Source: Lucinisca nassula (lineage: Eukaryota; Mollusca; Bivalvia; Lucinida; Lucinidae). Taken from it: a stretch of 64,000 nucleotides of DNA. The DNA lies in NCBI GenBank assembly GCA_963580285.1, contig OY757016.1:39943124-40007123 (forward strand), given 5' to 3'. Position numbers and translations under genes: made by a program. This document shows, in pieces, positions 46,883-58,000 of this stretch (within the stretch, counting starts at the first letter, position 1; the number at the start of each line of letters is the position of its first letter). The notes under the pieces were generated by a model, which worked only from the letters and a program-made list of their open reading frames with translations, ran no database searches and had not been told where the DNA came from.

Positions 46883-46934
46883 TCCTATCTGTCCCAATAC
46901 TTAGGATCATCATGGTATTTCTAGTAAAACTTAC

Positions 46935-47123
46935 CCACACATACAGATGAACTACCAGCCCTTAGACCAGTGGGGCATTCCACCCACTCACAGCGACCAG
47001 TCCTCGAGTTGACTATATAACCCTCTGGACAGCCCTTTGGAACACATCTGAATGACCCCTGAATATTCACACATTCGTAACCATTGCCACAGTTGTGGGT
47101 ACCAGCTTCACATTCATCTTGAT
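46935..47123 (-). CDS. FBLN1: Fibulin-1-like exon E3: EGF module with extra two-cysteine extension
   Basis: The 189 nt exon (63 codons) has acceptor atacag and donor G|gtaagt, phase 1 to 1. It begins DQDEC and has CVNIQGSF and the long fourth loop ([10 protein letters not shown]). It then continues past the sixth cysteine with about 19 residues holding two more cysteines ([10 protein letters not shown]), giving eight in all. It is the longest EGF exon in the gene. The extension repeats the C-P-x-G pattern, so it may be a remnant of a fused half module. Function is presumed structural, in the calcium-stiffened EGF rod of the matrix protein. Confidence 0.88.
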
Positions 47124-47180
47124 CTGTATATAATAAGAACAATCAAAGCACTAATAGTACTGGTGGTTTTACTGTCTCAG

Positions 47181-47485
47181 TTTGTTTGTTTGTATAGGAG
47201 TTTAAAGGCCCAGTCAACACTATTTCAGGTCATTTTTGAGTCGGTCCGTTTACCTATCCACACTTTTCCTCGGCAGGCTTATACGTAAGTGGTTAACCAG
47301 TACAGTGCACATTCTTTTGCCAGAAACTGACAACTGCCCTTCTTGAATCAGCGGAAGGGAATAACCGTAGAAAAGATTTCATGATCAATCTCTACGAAAG
47401 AATGTCGCTGACCCTGGCACTAATCAAACCTGCGTCCTCCTGATCACCAGTGAGACACGCATCTGAATAAGTTACCGAGACCGGC
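47181..47485 (-). mobile_element. SINE S1, full-length
   Basis: The tail (GGAGTTTAAAGGCCCAGTC) is at low coordinates and the head (CCTGCGTCCTCCTGATCACC, complement of the B-box side) at high. It starts about 60 bases before the E3 acceptor. Confidence 0.83.
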
Positions 47486-47504
47486 TTTACTGTCTCAGAG
47501 AGTT

Positions 47505-47810
47505 TTGTTCGTTTAATTGGAGGTTTAACATCCTCGTCAACACTATTTAGGTCATTTTGGGGACATTGCTTCCAACTTTCTGGGACTTTTACATGATATT
47601 GAGATGAAATGACATCTCAATCACTGTCTCCCAATGAAACCAATAGGGTTTGTAAGCATGGACGGCCCGACACTCACACCTCTTTGCCTGGGCAGGCTTA
47701 GAACCTCTAAGTGGTTTACCAGTACTCATGTCTGGTCAGTTTCAGCTATGTGTGGAAGCATCATGCAGCCAAATCTATTTCTCCAAGCACCGATGGGCGG
47801 GGGCCAACTG
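47505..47810 (+). mobile_element. Dispersed repeat R3
   Basis: GGAGGTTTAACATCCTCGTC and GATGAAATGACATCTCAATC identify the family. It abuts the SINE on its left. Confidence 0.73.
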
Positions 47811-47892
47811 TCTCTGACAGTAGGCACTGGTGGGTTGAATGTCTCTGTCAGTAGGCTTGGAAAAAAGCCCTGACGGAGGACTCAGGCTATTT

Positions 47893-48176
47893 CATTACAA
47901 AAACAAGCCTATCAAAATATATATGAAAATTTTACCACCAAAAAATGAAAATTTTCAGATAAAAAAAACATTCTGATATTTTTCATACTTCTGCTCATAA
48001 CATAGACTGTGTGTACTCATTAGAACTGCCTCGACGAGGCGGTTCCATCGAGTACCGGCAATCATTTGTTCTGAGCAGAAATAAGAGAAATAATATATAT
48101 CCCTGTAAACCTCAGTTTTACTATATAGAAGTGGGGGTCAAAGGGGTCAGAATTATGTAGGTGTGTTTTCCTGATG
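47893..48176 (+). mobile_element. MITE family H copy, diverged
   Basis: Ends are CATTACAAAAACAAGCC and GTGTGTTTTCCTGATG. The hairpin GAACTGCCTCGACGAGGCGG is imperfect. Confidence 0.8.
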
Positions 48177-48529
48177 CTTTGACCCTTTAGTTTCTGTTCT
48201 TTAAGCAAACAGAGTAGACCCTGATCAGATTCCACTTTCTGTGGCATCGGATTTGGGTCTGCACTATTTGCCCAACGCAGCAAATGAGTCAAGTCCATGT
48301 TTTACAGATAGTCCTCTTAACTTATAAAATGCCAATCATGACAATTGTCATCTGCTTTGTCGTCCACCTAGGCAAAATTACTGTGAAGTTTGAATCAAAT
48401 TAGCCCAAGGGTTAGTAGACTTATGAGTTGGTGGTTCCCTTTGACAATAAAGAGCTGACTTGTATTTCACTCACCTTCTGAACATTGAGGGTCAGGTTCT
48501 AGAGCACCAGATGGAGATGAACCGGCTCA

Positions 48530-49320
48530 CTGTAACTAACAATGCCTTAACTCTATATAAAACCGGTGGGCCACAGGCAGGTCCATTTTTCACCCAAGGG
48601 ATATAATTTGAACAAACTTGGTAGAGAGCCACAAGATGAAACTTCATTCCAAATATCAAAGACTGGTTTCAGACAAGAAGATTTTTTTAAAGGTTTTTCC
48701 TATATAAGTCTATGTAAAACCAGTGGGCTGCGTGGTGGGGCCATTTCTGGCCCCAAGGCTATAATCTGAACATTCTTGGTAGAGGTCCAAACTATGAAGC
48801 TTCATATCAAATATCAAAGACCTGGGCCCTCTGGTTTCAGACAAGAAGATTATTAAAGGTTTTTCCTATATAAGTCTGTGTAAAGCCTGTGGACTCCGGG
48901 CCATATTTGGCTCCAGCGCCATAATTTCAACAACCTTGGTATGAAGCTTCATACCAAGCATCAAACACCTGGGCATTCTGGTTTCAGATGAGAAGATTTT
49001 CAAAGGATTTCCTTATAAAAGTCTAAGTAAAATCAATGGGCCCCCGGCCAGAGGCATTTTGGCCCCAGGACTATATTTGAACAGTCTTGGTAGAGGTCCA
49101 ATACATACAAGTTCATACCAAATATCAAACACCTGGGACTTTTGGTTTATGAAGATTTTTAAAGGTTTTCCCTATATAACACTACGTAAAACCGGTGGTC
49201 CTCGGTGCGGGGGCATTTTTGGACCCAGAGCTATAATTTGGACAATCTTGGTAAAGGTCCATTAGATACAACTTCATACCAAATATCAAACACCTGGGCC
49301 GTCTGGTTTCATACGACAGA
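48530..49320 (+). repeat. P7-type array, five diverged units
   Basis: CATACCAAATATCAAA, GGTTTCAGA and CCTATATAAGTCTATGTAAA recur at about 160-170 bp. The copy lacks the head and the tail hairpin of P7 and is much more diverged. Confidence 0.78.
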
Positions 49321-49324
49321 CAAT

Positions 49325-50107
49325 AAGTAATCACAAAAGCTAATAAAACTGTGCTTCTATATCTGTTATCATACCAATATAAACAAACATCATCATATGG
49401 TTGGGAAAAAACTTAAATGAACTAGAAACGTGTCAATACCACACAGATGCCCCTCACCCCTACCCCACCCCCCCCCCCCCCCCCCCCCAAAAAAGTTATG
49501 CTGCAAAAACAGCTATTACGCTGTGTAACGAAATTGCCAACCATAAAACCTCTGGTTTACCTCTTCAAATGAAAATTTTTGATACCCTATAATTATGTAT
49601 CATCATATCAAATATGAACCAAATCCATCAAATGGTTTGGAAAATATGAGCTCTTAAAAACTTTAACATTAAAAATTTCTAAGTCTGTGACCTTGACCTA
49701 GAGGTCATAGGCATGAGTTGGGGTATTGCTGAATGAAACTTCGGACCTATATCTATCATCGTAACAAATATGAACCAAATCGGTTGTACAGTTTGGAAAA
49801 TATGAGCAGTTAAAAAACTTTAAAATAAAAAAAATGAAAAAAAAAAAAAACTTTAACATAAAAATTCTAAGTTCATGACCTTGAGCTTGAGGCCATTGGC
49901 ATGAGCAGGAGTATTGCTGAATAAAACTTTGGAACTATATCTATCATCATACCAATTATGAACAAAATCATATGGTTTGGAAATTATGAGCTCCTCAAAA
50001 ACTTTAACGTAAATGTGGACACAGACGCCAACGCCAATGCCAACACTGACACCGACACCAGGCATAGTGCAATAGCTCTTCCTGGACTTCGTGGAGGTGA
50101 GCTAAAA
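49325..50107 (+). mobile_element. Array element P9, about two and a half units
   Basis: Units share ATATGAACCAAATC and TTTGGAAAATATGAGC. A C homopolymer is at about 49467-49488. The end has ACGCCAACGCCAATGCC microsatellite-like sequence and a CTTCGTGGAGGTGAGCTAAAA tail. Confidence 0.7.
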
Positions 50108-50129
50108 TGACCGTTTTATGCTCATTTTT

Positions 50130-50500
50130 CTATATATAGAGGATCTTACATGAGTTCTCATGTATTATTGAATTTATTAAACCACTTGAGGAAAAGGGAT
50201 AAAATGCGAGGCAAAGCCTCGCATTTTATCCCTTTTCCTCAAGTCGTTTAATAAATTCAATAATACACGAGCACGAATGCAAGATTCTATTTATCATATG
50301 ACATTTAAAACGCATTTTATTCACGAATGATTACAAAAATGTCAATATTCCACCATTAGTAAACGTGACATCGTTAAGTACACCGTACATGTAACTTTAC
50401 AGGACGTATCTAGCTAATTTGCATATTTAATCCACTGGTGGATTATCGAAAATATTACATGGCGTTATTACACTCTCAGACGCGACGTCATATGATAAAA
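50130..50500 (+). mobile_element. Long-hairpin MITE (TATTATTGAATTTATTAAA), near-perfect stem
   Basis: The stem CATGTATTATTGAATTTATT..GCGAGGC and its complement form a hairpin of about 60 bp per arm. The right flank (AATGATTACAAAAATGTC to CATATGATAA) matches the family at 5430-5595 in reverse. It ends about 90 bases past the E2 donor. Confidence 0.8.
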
Positions 50501-50586
50501 TCTATACATTTTTGGGATCCATCTTTAAACAGTGTTTTATCCAAAACTGTTATAGTGCACAGTGTAATAGAGAGATTCATCTGTAC

Positions 50587-50727
50587 CTATGCATTCCTGT
50601 GTTCCTTCATCTAATGTATAACCAGTCCCACAGCCAGTCAACCTACGGCACACATATGACCCCTCGGTATTTTCACACCTCTGTGAAGATGTACAGGTGT
50701 CAACTCTTGTAGCACACTCGTCAATGT
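50587..50727 (-). CDS. FBLN1: Fibulin-1-like exon E2: calcium-binding EGF module, long fourth loop
   Basis: The 141 nt exon lies between tttcag and G|gtacag, phase 1 to phase 1. It begins DIDEC and carries CENTEGSY, the hydroxylation and calcium-binding signature. Between the fourth and fifth cysteines are six residues (RRLTGC context) instead of the usual one, then GTGYTLDEG before the last cysteine. This longer spacing is typical of several EGF modules of fibulin-1 and fibulin-2 and argues against fibrillin or Notch. About 9.7 kb of repeat-filled intron separates it from E1. I found no further EGF exon in that gap, but a diverged one could be missed because all phases are symmetric. Confidence 0.9.
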
Positions 50728-50840
50728 CTGAAAGAATGGGGAAATGGAATATACAGTAAAACCTCCAATAAAGATTACCTTTGTTTAATAGCCTCCTCTT
50801 TTCAGCAGTCGCAATCATTCAAAATATATTTAAACCTTAA

Positions 50841-51069
50841 GACGCTGAGAAAAACTACATCTGAAAATGTTCTGCTTAAGTAGTGTGCTGAAACTTCTTG
50901 CAAACTTTTTAAAAAATTTTTTGCATACAGGCAAACAGTGTGGACCCTAATCAGACAGCCCCTAGAGGAGCAGTCTGATTTGGGGCCACACTGTTTGCAA
51001 AAATGACTTTTAAAGTAACCAGCAAGACGACAAAACAGATGACAATTGTCGTGATTGGCATTTTATGGG
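50841..51069 (-). mobile_element. MITE family F2, TTAA-flanked
   Basis: TTAA lies at 50837-50840 and 51070-51073. Ends are GACGCTGAGAAAAACTAC and ATTGGCATTTTATGGG. The core is CAGACAGCCCCTAGAGG, mirrored. Confidence 0.82.
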
Positions 51070-51156
51070 TTAATAACAATAACGTTTGAGTCCACAGTAG
51101 AAACCATATTTGCTAAATAACTGCGTTATATCCAAACATGTAAAAATTATATAGAA

Positions 51157-51980
51157 ACTAGAAGTGCGTCCATAGGACACGGACGCCCCCACCTGAAAAT
51201 ATGTCTATGTTTGTATTAATTCATAGGAAGTTATTGACGGTGTTTAAGTTTTGGAGCCTTTTTTCACATTTGGCCTCTAAGTATGACCTTGACCTTGGAG
51301 GTAAGGACCTTGGTTTTGTGTGAGGCAGATTGTCTCATGATGGCTCATATTTCTGCTTAGTAATTTCAAAATCAATCCAGAAATAAGAAAGTTATTGACT
51401 GCATTTAAGTTTCGGACCCTTTTTTTTTCCTTTGATCTCTAAGTATGACCTTGACCTTAGAGGTACGGACCTGGATTTTGCACATAACACATCCTCTCAT
51501 AATGGTTAACATTTCAACAAAGTAATCTTAAAATCCATTCAGAAATAAAAAATTATTGACTGCGTTTAAGTTTCGGAACCTTTTTTACCTTTGACCTCTA
51601 AGTATGACCTTGACCTTAGAGGTACGGACCTGGGTTTTGCATGTGACACTTTGTCTCATGCTGTTTAACATTTCTATAAAGTAATTTCAAAATCCATCCA
51701 GAAATAAGAAAGTTATTGACTGCGTTTAAGTTTCGGACCCTTTTTTTGGACCTTTGACCTCTAAGTATGACCTTGACCTTGGAGGTAGGGACCTGGGTTT
51801 TGCACGTGACACATCGTCTCATGCTGTTTAACATTTCTACAAAGTAATTTCAAAATCCATCTGGAAATAAGAAAGTTAATGACTGCGTTTAAGTTTCGGA
51901 TGGACAAATGAACAGACGGACGGACGGACAGGGGCAACCCTATATGCCCTTCCACCATTCTTCGAATGGCGAGGGCATAA
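51157..51980 (+). mobile_element. Pearl-like tandem array element P10
   Basis: It has the same head (ACTAGAAGTGCGTCCATAGG), unit (GACCTTGACCTTGGAGG) and tail (CATTCTTCGAATGGCGAGGG) as P5, with about four units and a GACGGACGGACGG microsatellite. Confidence 0.85.
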
Positions 51981-52237
51981 AAAGACCAATGGTCTTTTTT
52001 CTATATAATCTATAAATTTTTAAGCCATGTTATATCAAAAATCATGTTATAATGAACAGTGTTATAAAGTGATTTGTGTGTTTTCCTATTTCAGGTAGTC
52101 AATGATATCGGTCTGACACATGCTGCAAAAATGCCCTTTTTTGTGTGTGTCAAACAGTTACTGAACATTTTTTTCTTTTGATTTCAGAATAAGACTTCTT
52201 TTGCTGTCCCAAATTGTCTCCAATTTTCATTAACCAA

Positions 52238-52508
52238 TTGTATACTAGTGGACACTTCCGTTGCTATATGTTGGACAGGTCCATTTGTCATATATGGGAT
52301 GTCAGGCCTATTTTTTTCATTTTTATTCTATTTTTGATGGAAAATTCTGAAAGCAGGCCTATTTTTTCATTTTTATTCTATTTACGATGGAAAATTCTGT
52401 TAGCAAATAGTGCAGGCCCTGATCAGACGCCGCGTTCTGGGGCGTCTGATCTGGGCCTGCACTGTTTGCCAAGTACCCCTTTAGAGATTTCCCACATGCA
52501 ATGGGTTA
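52238..52508 (-). mobile_element. MITE family F4, arm duplicated
   Basis: The TTTTTATTCTATTTTTGATGG segment occurs twice in tandem, and the core CAGACGCCGCGTTCTGGGG follows. TTAA stands at the right end. Confidence 0.75.
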
Positions 52509-52782
52509 ATGTTAATGACAATCAACTATAAGCCAAAGTTCAAAAACGTTTAAACGACGTTAGATCATTTCCCTCCCTATCCTTTGAACTAATCTAAATG
52601 TGGATGATGAACACTCAAGACCTAATGGTACTTATAAAGTATTAATGAACACAAAAATAACCGAAATCAAAGGCCAAACATTAATGCTACTTCTCTATGC
52701 TTGATATGCCAGTCACCAAATTTTACTACAAAGAAACCGTCAAGGTTACTACTTAATCAGAGCTATCTCATGAGAAATTTTA

Positions 52783-52950
52783 TTTGATTTGAGGTTTAAC
52801 ACTGTATAGATCATTTTGGAGAGGTTGCTCCAAATTTTGTGAGACTTTTACCCAACATTGAGATGAGATGACATCTCAAGCCCTGCCGCCAATGAAGCCA
52901 ACAGAGTTTATATGCATGAACGGTCTGACTCGCACCACTTTTCCTGGACT
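52783..52950 (+). mobile_element. Dispersed repeat R3, truncated
   Basis: TTTGAGGTTTAACACTG and GAGATGAGATGACATCTC identify it; the right third is absent. Confidence 0.7.
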
Positions 52951-52964
52951 AACTGATGAGTTAG

Positions 52965-53360
52965 GAATAGGGCTGGCTAATAGGAGCTGAAAAGATAATG
53001 GATTATCAGTCTCGCCGTTGCGATCGATAATCGATTAGTAATCGCTAAGGTTTTTGTCATAATTTTACCTGTCTGGCTTTCTGTCTGAGCATCACTCTTA
53101 CCATATTTTGCACTTTACCATATGTATATTTGAACAGACAGACCTGAGCAAACAGTGTAGACCCAGATGAGATGCTGCATAATGCGGCATCTCATCAGGG
53201 TCTGCACTGTTTGCCACTCATCCAGGTATTTTAGGTATAACTTTTGGTAGTTAATTGTACATATCAAGTAATCGATTGAAAGCAAATCAAAAATGATAAT
53301 CATTTTTGGAAAATTTATCGATTGATTAATCGATTATACGATTAATCGTGTCAGCCTTAG
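52965..53360. repeat. ATCGATTA-rich inverted repeat around a core hairpin
   Basis: Sequences GATAATCGATTAGTAATCG at the left and ATTAATCGATTATACGATT at the right are partly inverted. Between them lies an AAACAGTGTAGACCCAGATG palindrome (about 53145-53215). Possibly a MITE of a different superfamily. Confidence 0.55.
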
Positions 53361-53569
53361 TTAGGAAGCTTTCATGAAATTATTTGTCTAAATCACGATG
53401 GAAGGGCGAGGATTGCGGTTGAGTACATTGTAAAATCGATTTAATCACCCAGTGAAATACTTTTCACTGACCGTATACCAAGGTGGTTCTTCTGTCGTGG
53501 TTTATATTTGTTGTTGTTTGTCTTTGCATATGTGTATTGCTTATCATAACGTGAACAAGTCCGTGAAAT

Positions 53570-53765
53570 AAAGACCCCCTAAACGCTACTTTATATAGAG
53601 AAAACTGGGGTTTATGGGGGTATACATTATTTTTTCTTATTTCTGCTCCATGACATAGGTTGTGGGTACTCGTTAGAACCGCCTCAATGAGGTGGTTCTA
53701 ACGAGCACCCAAAACCTATGTTTGGAGTATAAATAAGAAAACTATCACAAATTTTCATCAGAAAA
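53570..53765 (+). mobile_element. Hairpin MITE related to family H
   Basis: AACTGGGGTTTATGGGGG and the GAACCGCCTCAATGAGG hairpin match 9029-9235 and 38020-38185. Confidence 0.72.
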
Positions 53766-54334
53766 TATACCTTTTTTGAGGTTTGAAAAATGCACTATAT
53801 CACACAGATATGTTATCGTAATGTATCTTTGGATAGCCAATTGGCCATTTTGTCGGAAAATAACTGTCCTTTTGGCTTTCCACTATTGATATTTCCACTC
53901 GGGTCTAGATATTTGTGTTTGTGTTTCTTTCCCTTTCGTGTCTCTGATGGGAGGTGTAGGTTAACTGTATCGATTCCTGATCATTGCCTTCACTTCTATT
54001 TTCTAAGCAGTTTACCAGCAATCATGTGCAGTCGGTTTCAGCTCTGCATGTAAGCATCATGCAGCCCAATCTATTTCTTCAAGCCCCGATGGGTGGGGGC
54101 CATAGCTCATGAGAAGGGGATACAAATCACATAGGTGAGCACAGAAGCTCTGGCAAGCCTGCACGTATGTGTAAGCTTGTCTCAGCTTCTGCTGCTCAAA
54201 CACATATAGAGGAATCATTGAAATAACTTCATGCACAAATACATGCTTCTTGCCCCACAGGTACTTGGCACGTTGTTTTGCCAAAAATGTTTTAAATATG
54301 TCAAATGAGAAGTAATGAGGATAATTTGGGGACA

Positions 54335-54830
54335 TTTTTTCTAATTTCTATACAAAACTTTATCACATGATGTCGTTGATAAGCAGTGGATAACGTCGTG
54401 TGATAAAAATCGTATGACCACATGTGTAATAACACTTTGGTGGGATTAAGTAACGTCATGACGACGTCCATGTCAACAATGAAGTTTTGTGTGGAAAATT
54501 ATGAAATTCAAAGGCGATAAAATCCAATTTTCAGTGGTCATATGATAAATTGAATCTTACACTCGTTGACAGTTCATATGAAATTTATGAAACTCGCCAA
54601 AGGCTCATTTCATCAATATCATATGAAATGACCCCTCCTGTAAGTGAGTGAGTGTTTGAGTTTTACGTCCCACCAACAGCTAAGGTCATACGGAGACAGG
54701 ACCTTGGTTTAAAGACTCATCCAAAAGTCTGGAGAAGCCCGGGATCGATCCTGCGATCCCTGGTTCACAAGGCTAGTAGTGTAACCACTACACAACGGAG
54801 GCATCTACTTGTGTAAGATCCTCTATATAT
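54335..54830 (-). mobile_element. Hairpin-family MITE carrying SINE S2
   Basis: Motifs TATCACATGATGTCGTTGA and TCATATGATAAATTGAATC resemble the 5430 and 50130 elements. SINE S2 (54642-54806) is inserted before the terminal GTGTAAGATCCTCTATATA. Confidence 0.65.
54642..54806 (-). mobile_element. tRNA-derived SINE S2
   Basis: Read on the minus strand it starts GCCTCCGTTGTGTAGTGGTT (A box) and has GGATCGATCCCGGGC (B box); the 3' end is the CACTCACTCAC type. A sister copy is at 57058-57224. Confidence 0.82.
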
Positions 54831-54951
54831 GTTGTGGGTACTTGTTAGAATCGCCTCTTAGAGGCGATTCTAACAAGTACCCACACCATATGTTTCTAAC
54901 AAGAAATGAAGAAAGTTTTCCCTCAATTACCCTTGTTAATCTTCCTTATAT

Positions 54952-55172
54952 GGGCCCAGTTGTTCAAAACTAACAATGTCGTTAGTTAACGTATCATTAA
55001 AACTTTGATCATTTAATATGGCAAATGTGCTAATATTTTTGCTGAAAAAATAAGATGCTCTCATTTTTTCAGCAAAAATAACACTATATTAGATACTGTC
55101 TTTGCTTTAACAGGTAACAATTTGACCACTAATTTGATCGTTAAGCTAATGATGCTTTGAACAACTGGACCC
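54952..55172. mobile_element. MITE family G, uninterrupted
   Basis: Ends GGGCCCAGTTGTTCAAAAC and TTGAACAACTGGACCC pair; the inner ATTTTTGCTGAAAAAATAAG hairpin is present. It serves as the empty-site reference for 10803-11388. Confidence 0.83.
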
Positions 55173-55186
55173 TGGATGTTTTTCTT

Positions 55187-55480
55187 CATTTGTTTGCATT
55201 GAGGTTGAGGTTTTAGATCCCTGTCAACACTATTTAGGTCAATTTGAAGATGCTGCAACCGATTTTGTGGGACTTTTACCCGACGATGAGATAAAAATGA
55301 TATCCCAAGCCCTATTGACTGAAGAAACTGCTAGGGTTTAAGAGCGTATGACTTGCACCACTTTGCATGGGCAGACTTAGACCTTCTAAGCGATTTACCA
55401 GTACTAGAATGTTCAGTCAATTCCAGCTCTGCATGGAAGCACAATGCAGCTCAAACTATTTATCTAAGGCCCGAAGCTCT
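55187..55480 (+). mobile_element. Dispersed repeat R3
   Basis: GAGGTTTTAGATCCCTGTC and GATGAGATAAAAATGATATC identify it. The right end runs into array element P11. Confidence 0.72.
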
Positions 55481-55822
55481 GGATACCATTTTGTTCAGAG
55501 CAATGGAACCATTTTAGAAGTTTTGGTAGAGGGTCATCAAAGAACACTTCTGCAAAATTAGGCCACTGGTCTTGGGGGAGATGTCCTTTAATGGTTTTTC
55601 TATTTTTAGCTCTGGTGGCCATTTTGTTCAATGGAGCGGAACCATTAAATGGTAGAGGGTCATCCAAAGAACATTTCTGTAAAATTATTTTGAAACTGGC
55701 TCAAAGGTTTATGAGGAGATGTCATTTGAAGAAATTGTGGACGGACAGAGGGATGGACAGGCGATGGACACAAAGCGATCACAATAACTCACCTTGAGTA
55801 CTTTGTGCCCAGATGAGCTAAA
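55481..55822 (+). mobile_element. Array element P11, two short units
   Basis: CCATTTTGTTCA..GGAACCATT occurs twice. GGACGGACAGAGGG follows, then the ACTCACCTTGAG..GATGAGCTAAAAA tail. Confidence 0.68.
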
Positions 55823-55892
55823 AAGCACTTAGTTTTGATAGAAACAAAAAATCGAAGTACTGACAGCATGGGTGGATCAATTGTCTCTGGGT

Positions 55893-56120
55893 GTAGTGGA
55901 GCACTGTGGTGCAGTGGTAAAGCATCGGATTTCAGATCGAGAGGTACCCGGTTCGATCCTCGCAAGCGCCAAGTGTTGTTTCCTTGAGCAAGAGACTTTA
56001 TCCACATTGCTTAGTACTGGTTCCTACCCAGGAAAAGAGGGCCACATGGAAGATTAGTACTAGTACTAAATGTGTTACCCTCTATAAAAAAGGTCGATTA
56101 CTATTATTATTATTATTAGT
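55893..56120 (+). mobile_element. tRNA-derived SINE S3 with (ATT)n tail
   Basis: A box GTGGTGCAGTGGTAAAGC and B box CGGTTCGATCCTCGC lie 30-odd bases apart as in a tRNA. The body TTCCTTGAGCAAGAGACTTT is followed by an ATT repeat tail. Confidence 0.83.
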
Positions 56121-57057
56121 CATTAAAAAAAACGGACTTCAACAGGGACTTTTACTGTTTGGGATAACCCATAAATTTCTGTATTTAAAGCAAATATTGT
56201 AGACTGTGATCAGATGCCAAACGGTGTGGCAGAATGTGGTGTGACATCTGATCTGGACCTACAATGTTTGCCTACACAGGAGTCCGCAGGTTTTACAGAT
56301 TACATTTTCTACACAACACTATAACATCACATTGACAAGAATTCTATGGCTATAAATAGTCATTACCTTGATTTCATTAAAAAGCTATTAGTGTCGTTTA
56401 TTTTTATTAGTCAAAAACAGTCACCAGGACAATAGCAATATAACTCAAGATTCTTTAGAAACCTTTGGTCAATTGAAAATCAATCCACCCAAAACCTAAC
56501 AGATGTCGATAGAGGAATAGATAAAGGTGAGAAAAAAGGAGAATTTTAAAGATATTATATACAACATGCACAGTAATCAAATGATGCCTGTATCCATGCT
56601 TGATAACATAAATGACGTGCAAACTTCAGTCAAACCTCAATGACTCAAACACCTTTGGAACCACCGCCCCCGCCCATAGGGGCTTGAAGAAATATATGGG
56701 CTGCATGATGCTTCCACGCAGAGCTGAATCCGACCCGCACACTAGTACTGGTAAACCGCTTAGAGGATCTAAGCCTGACCAGGAACCACGGTGCGAGGCG
56801 GACCGTCCATGCTAATAAACTCTATTGGTTTCATTGGGCGACAGGGCTTGAGATGTCATTTCATCTCAATGTCGGGTAAAAGTCCCACAAAATTGGAAGC
56901 AACGTCTCCAAAATGACCTTTACAGTGTTGACGGGGACATTAAACCTCAAATCAAACAAAAAAAAACCTTTGGAACCATGAAAATTTGTTCTAGTTAGGA
57001 GTAGTTCTAACCACTGAGGGTTGTTTACAATGCCAGGTCAGGAGGTACATGTATAAT

Positions 57058-57224
57058 GGAGTGAGTGAGTGTTTGAGTTTTACATCCCACCAACAGCTAA
57101 GGTCATACGGATACGGGATCTCAGTTTAAAGACTCATCCGAAAGTCTGGAGAAGCCCGGGATCAATCCTGCGATCCCTGGTTTACAAGGCGAATAGCGTG
57201 ACCACTACACCACGGAGGCTTTTG
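57058..57224 (-). mobile_element. tRNA-derived SINE S2, inside MITE family E
   Basis: It matches 54642-54806 over its full length, with the A-box side at high coordinates. Confidence 0.82.
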
Positions 57225-57259
57225 GAGGTATAATGGATAATTGGGGAAAAATTTGGATC

Positions 57260-58000
57260 TGGTATGCAAAAAAGGTATGTTTTGTGTACTCATTAGAATT
57301 GCCTCAAAGAGGCAATTCTAATGAGTACACACAACATACATTTTTAAGATAAAACAGAAATACCCTTACGAATCAATGTTGTGTAATTCATTAGAATTGC
57401 CTAAGTGCCATCAACATACGGTACATTTTCAGGATAAAGTAGATGATACCCTTAAAAATCACTATGTTGTGTTTCTCATTCAAACTACCTCCATGGGGCA
57501 ATTCTAATGAGTACACATAGCATACATTTTCAAGATCATGTCAAAATACCCTTAAAAATCAATCAGGCAATTCTAATGAGTACATTCAACATACATTTTC
57601 AAGATAAAGAAAAAAATACCCTTAAAAATTACTATGTTGTGTTACTTATTAGAACTGCCTCAATATGAGGCAATACTAATGAGTACACACAACATACATT
57701 TTCAAAATAAAGTGAAAATACCCTTAAAAATTACTATGTTGTGTTATTAGAACTGCCTCTATGAGGCATTACTAATGAGTACACATGACATCATTTTTGA
57801 GATAAAACAAAAATACACTTAAAATCATAATTTTGGGTTACTCATTAGAACTGCTTCAATGAGGCAATTCTAATGAGTACACACAACATACATTTTTGAG
57901 ATAAAATCAAAATACCCTTAAAATCACTCTGTTGTGTTAGAAATTAGAACTGCCTAAATGAGGCAATTCTAATGAGTACATACAACGTACATTTTCGAGA
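57260..58000. repeat. Tandem array of hairpin units (about 90 bp each)
   Basis: About eight units carry CATTAGAACTGCCTC..GAGGCAATTCTAATGAG, then TACACACAACATACATTTT and AAAATACCCTTAAAAAT. Some units have lost one arm (57380-57430, 57560-57600). Confidence 0.85.
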
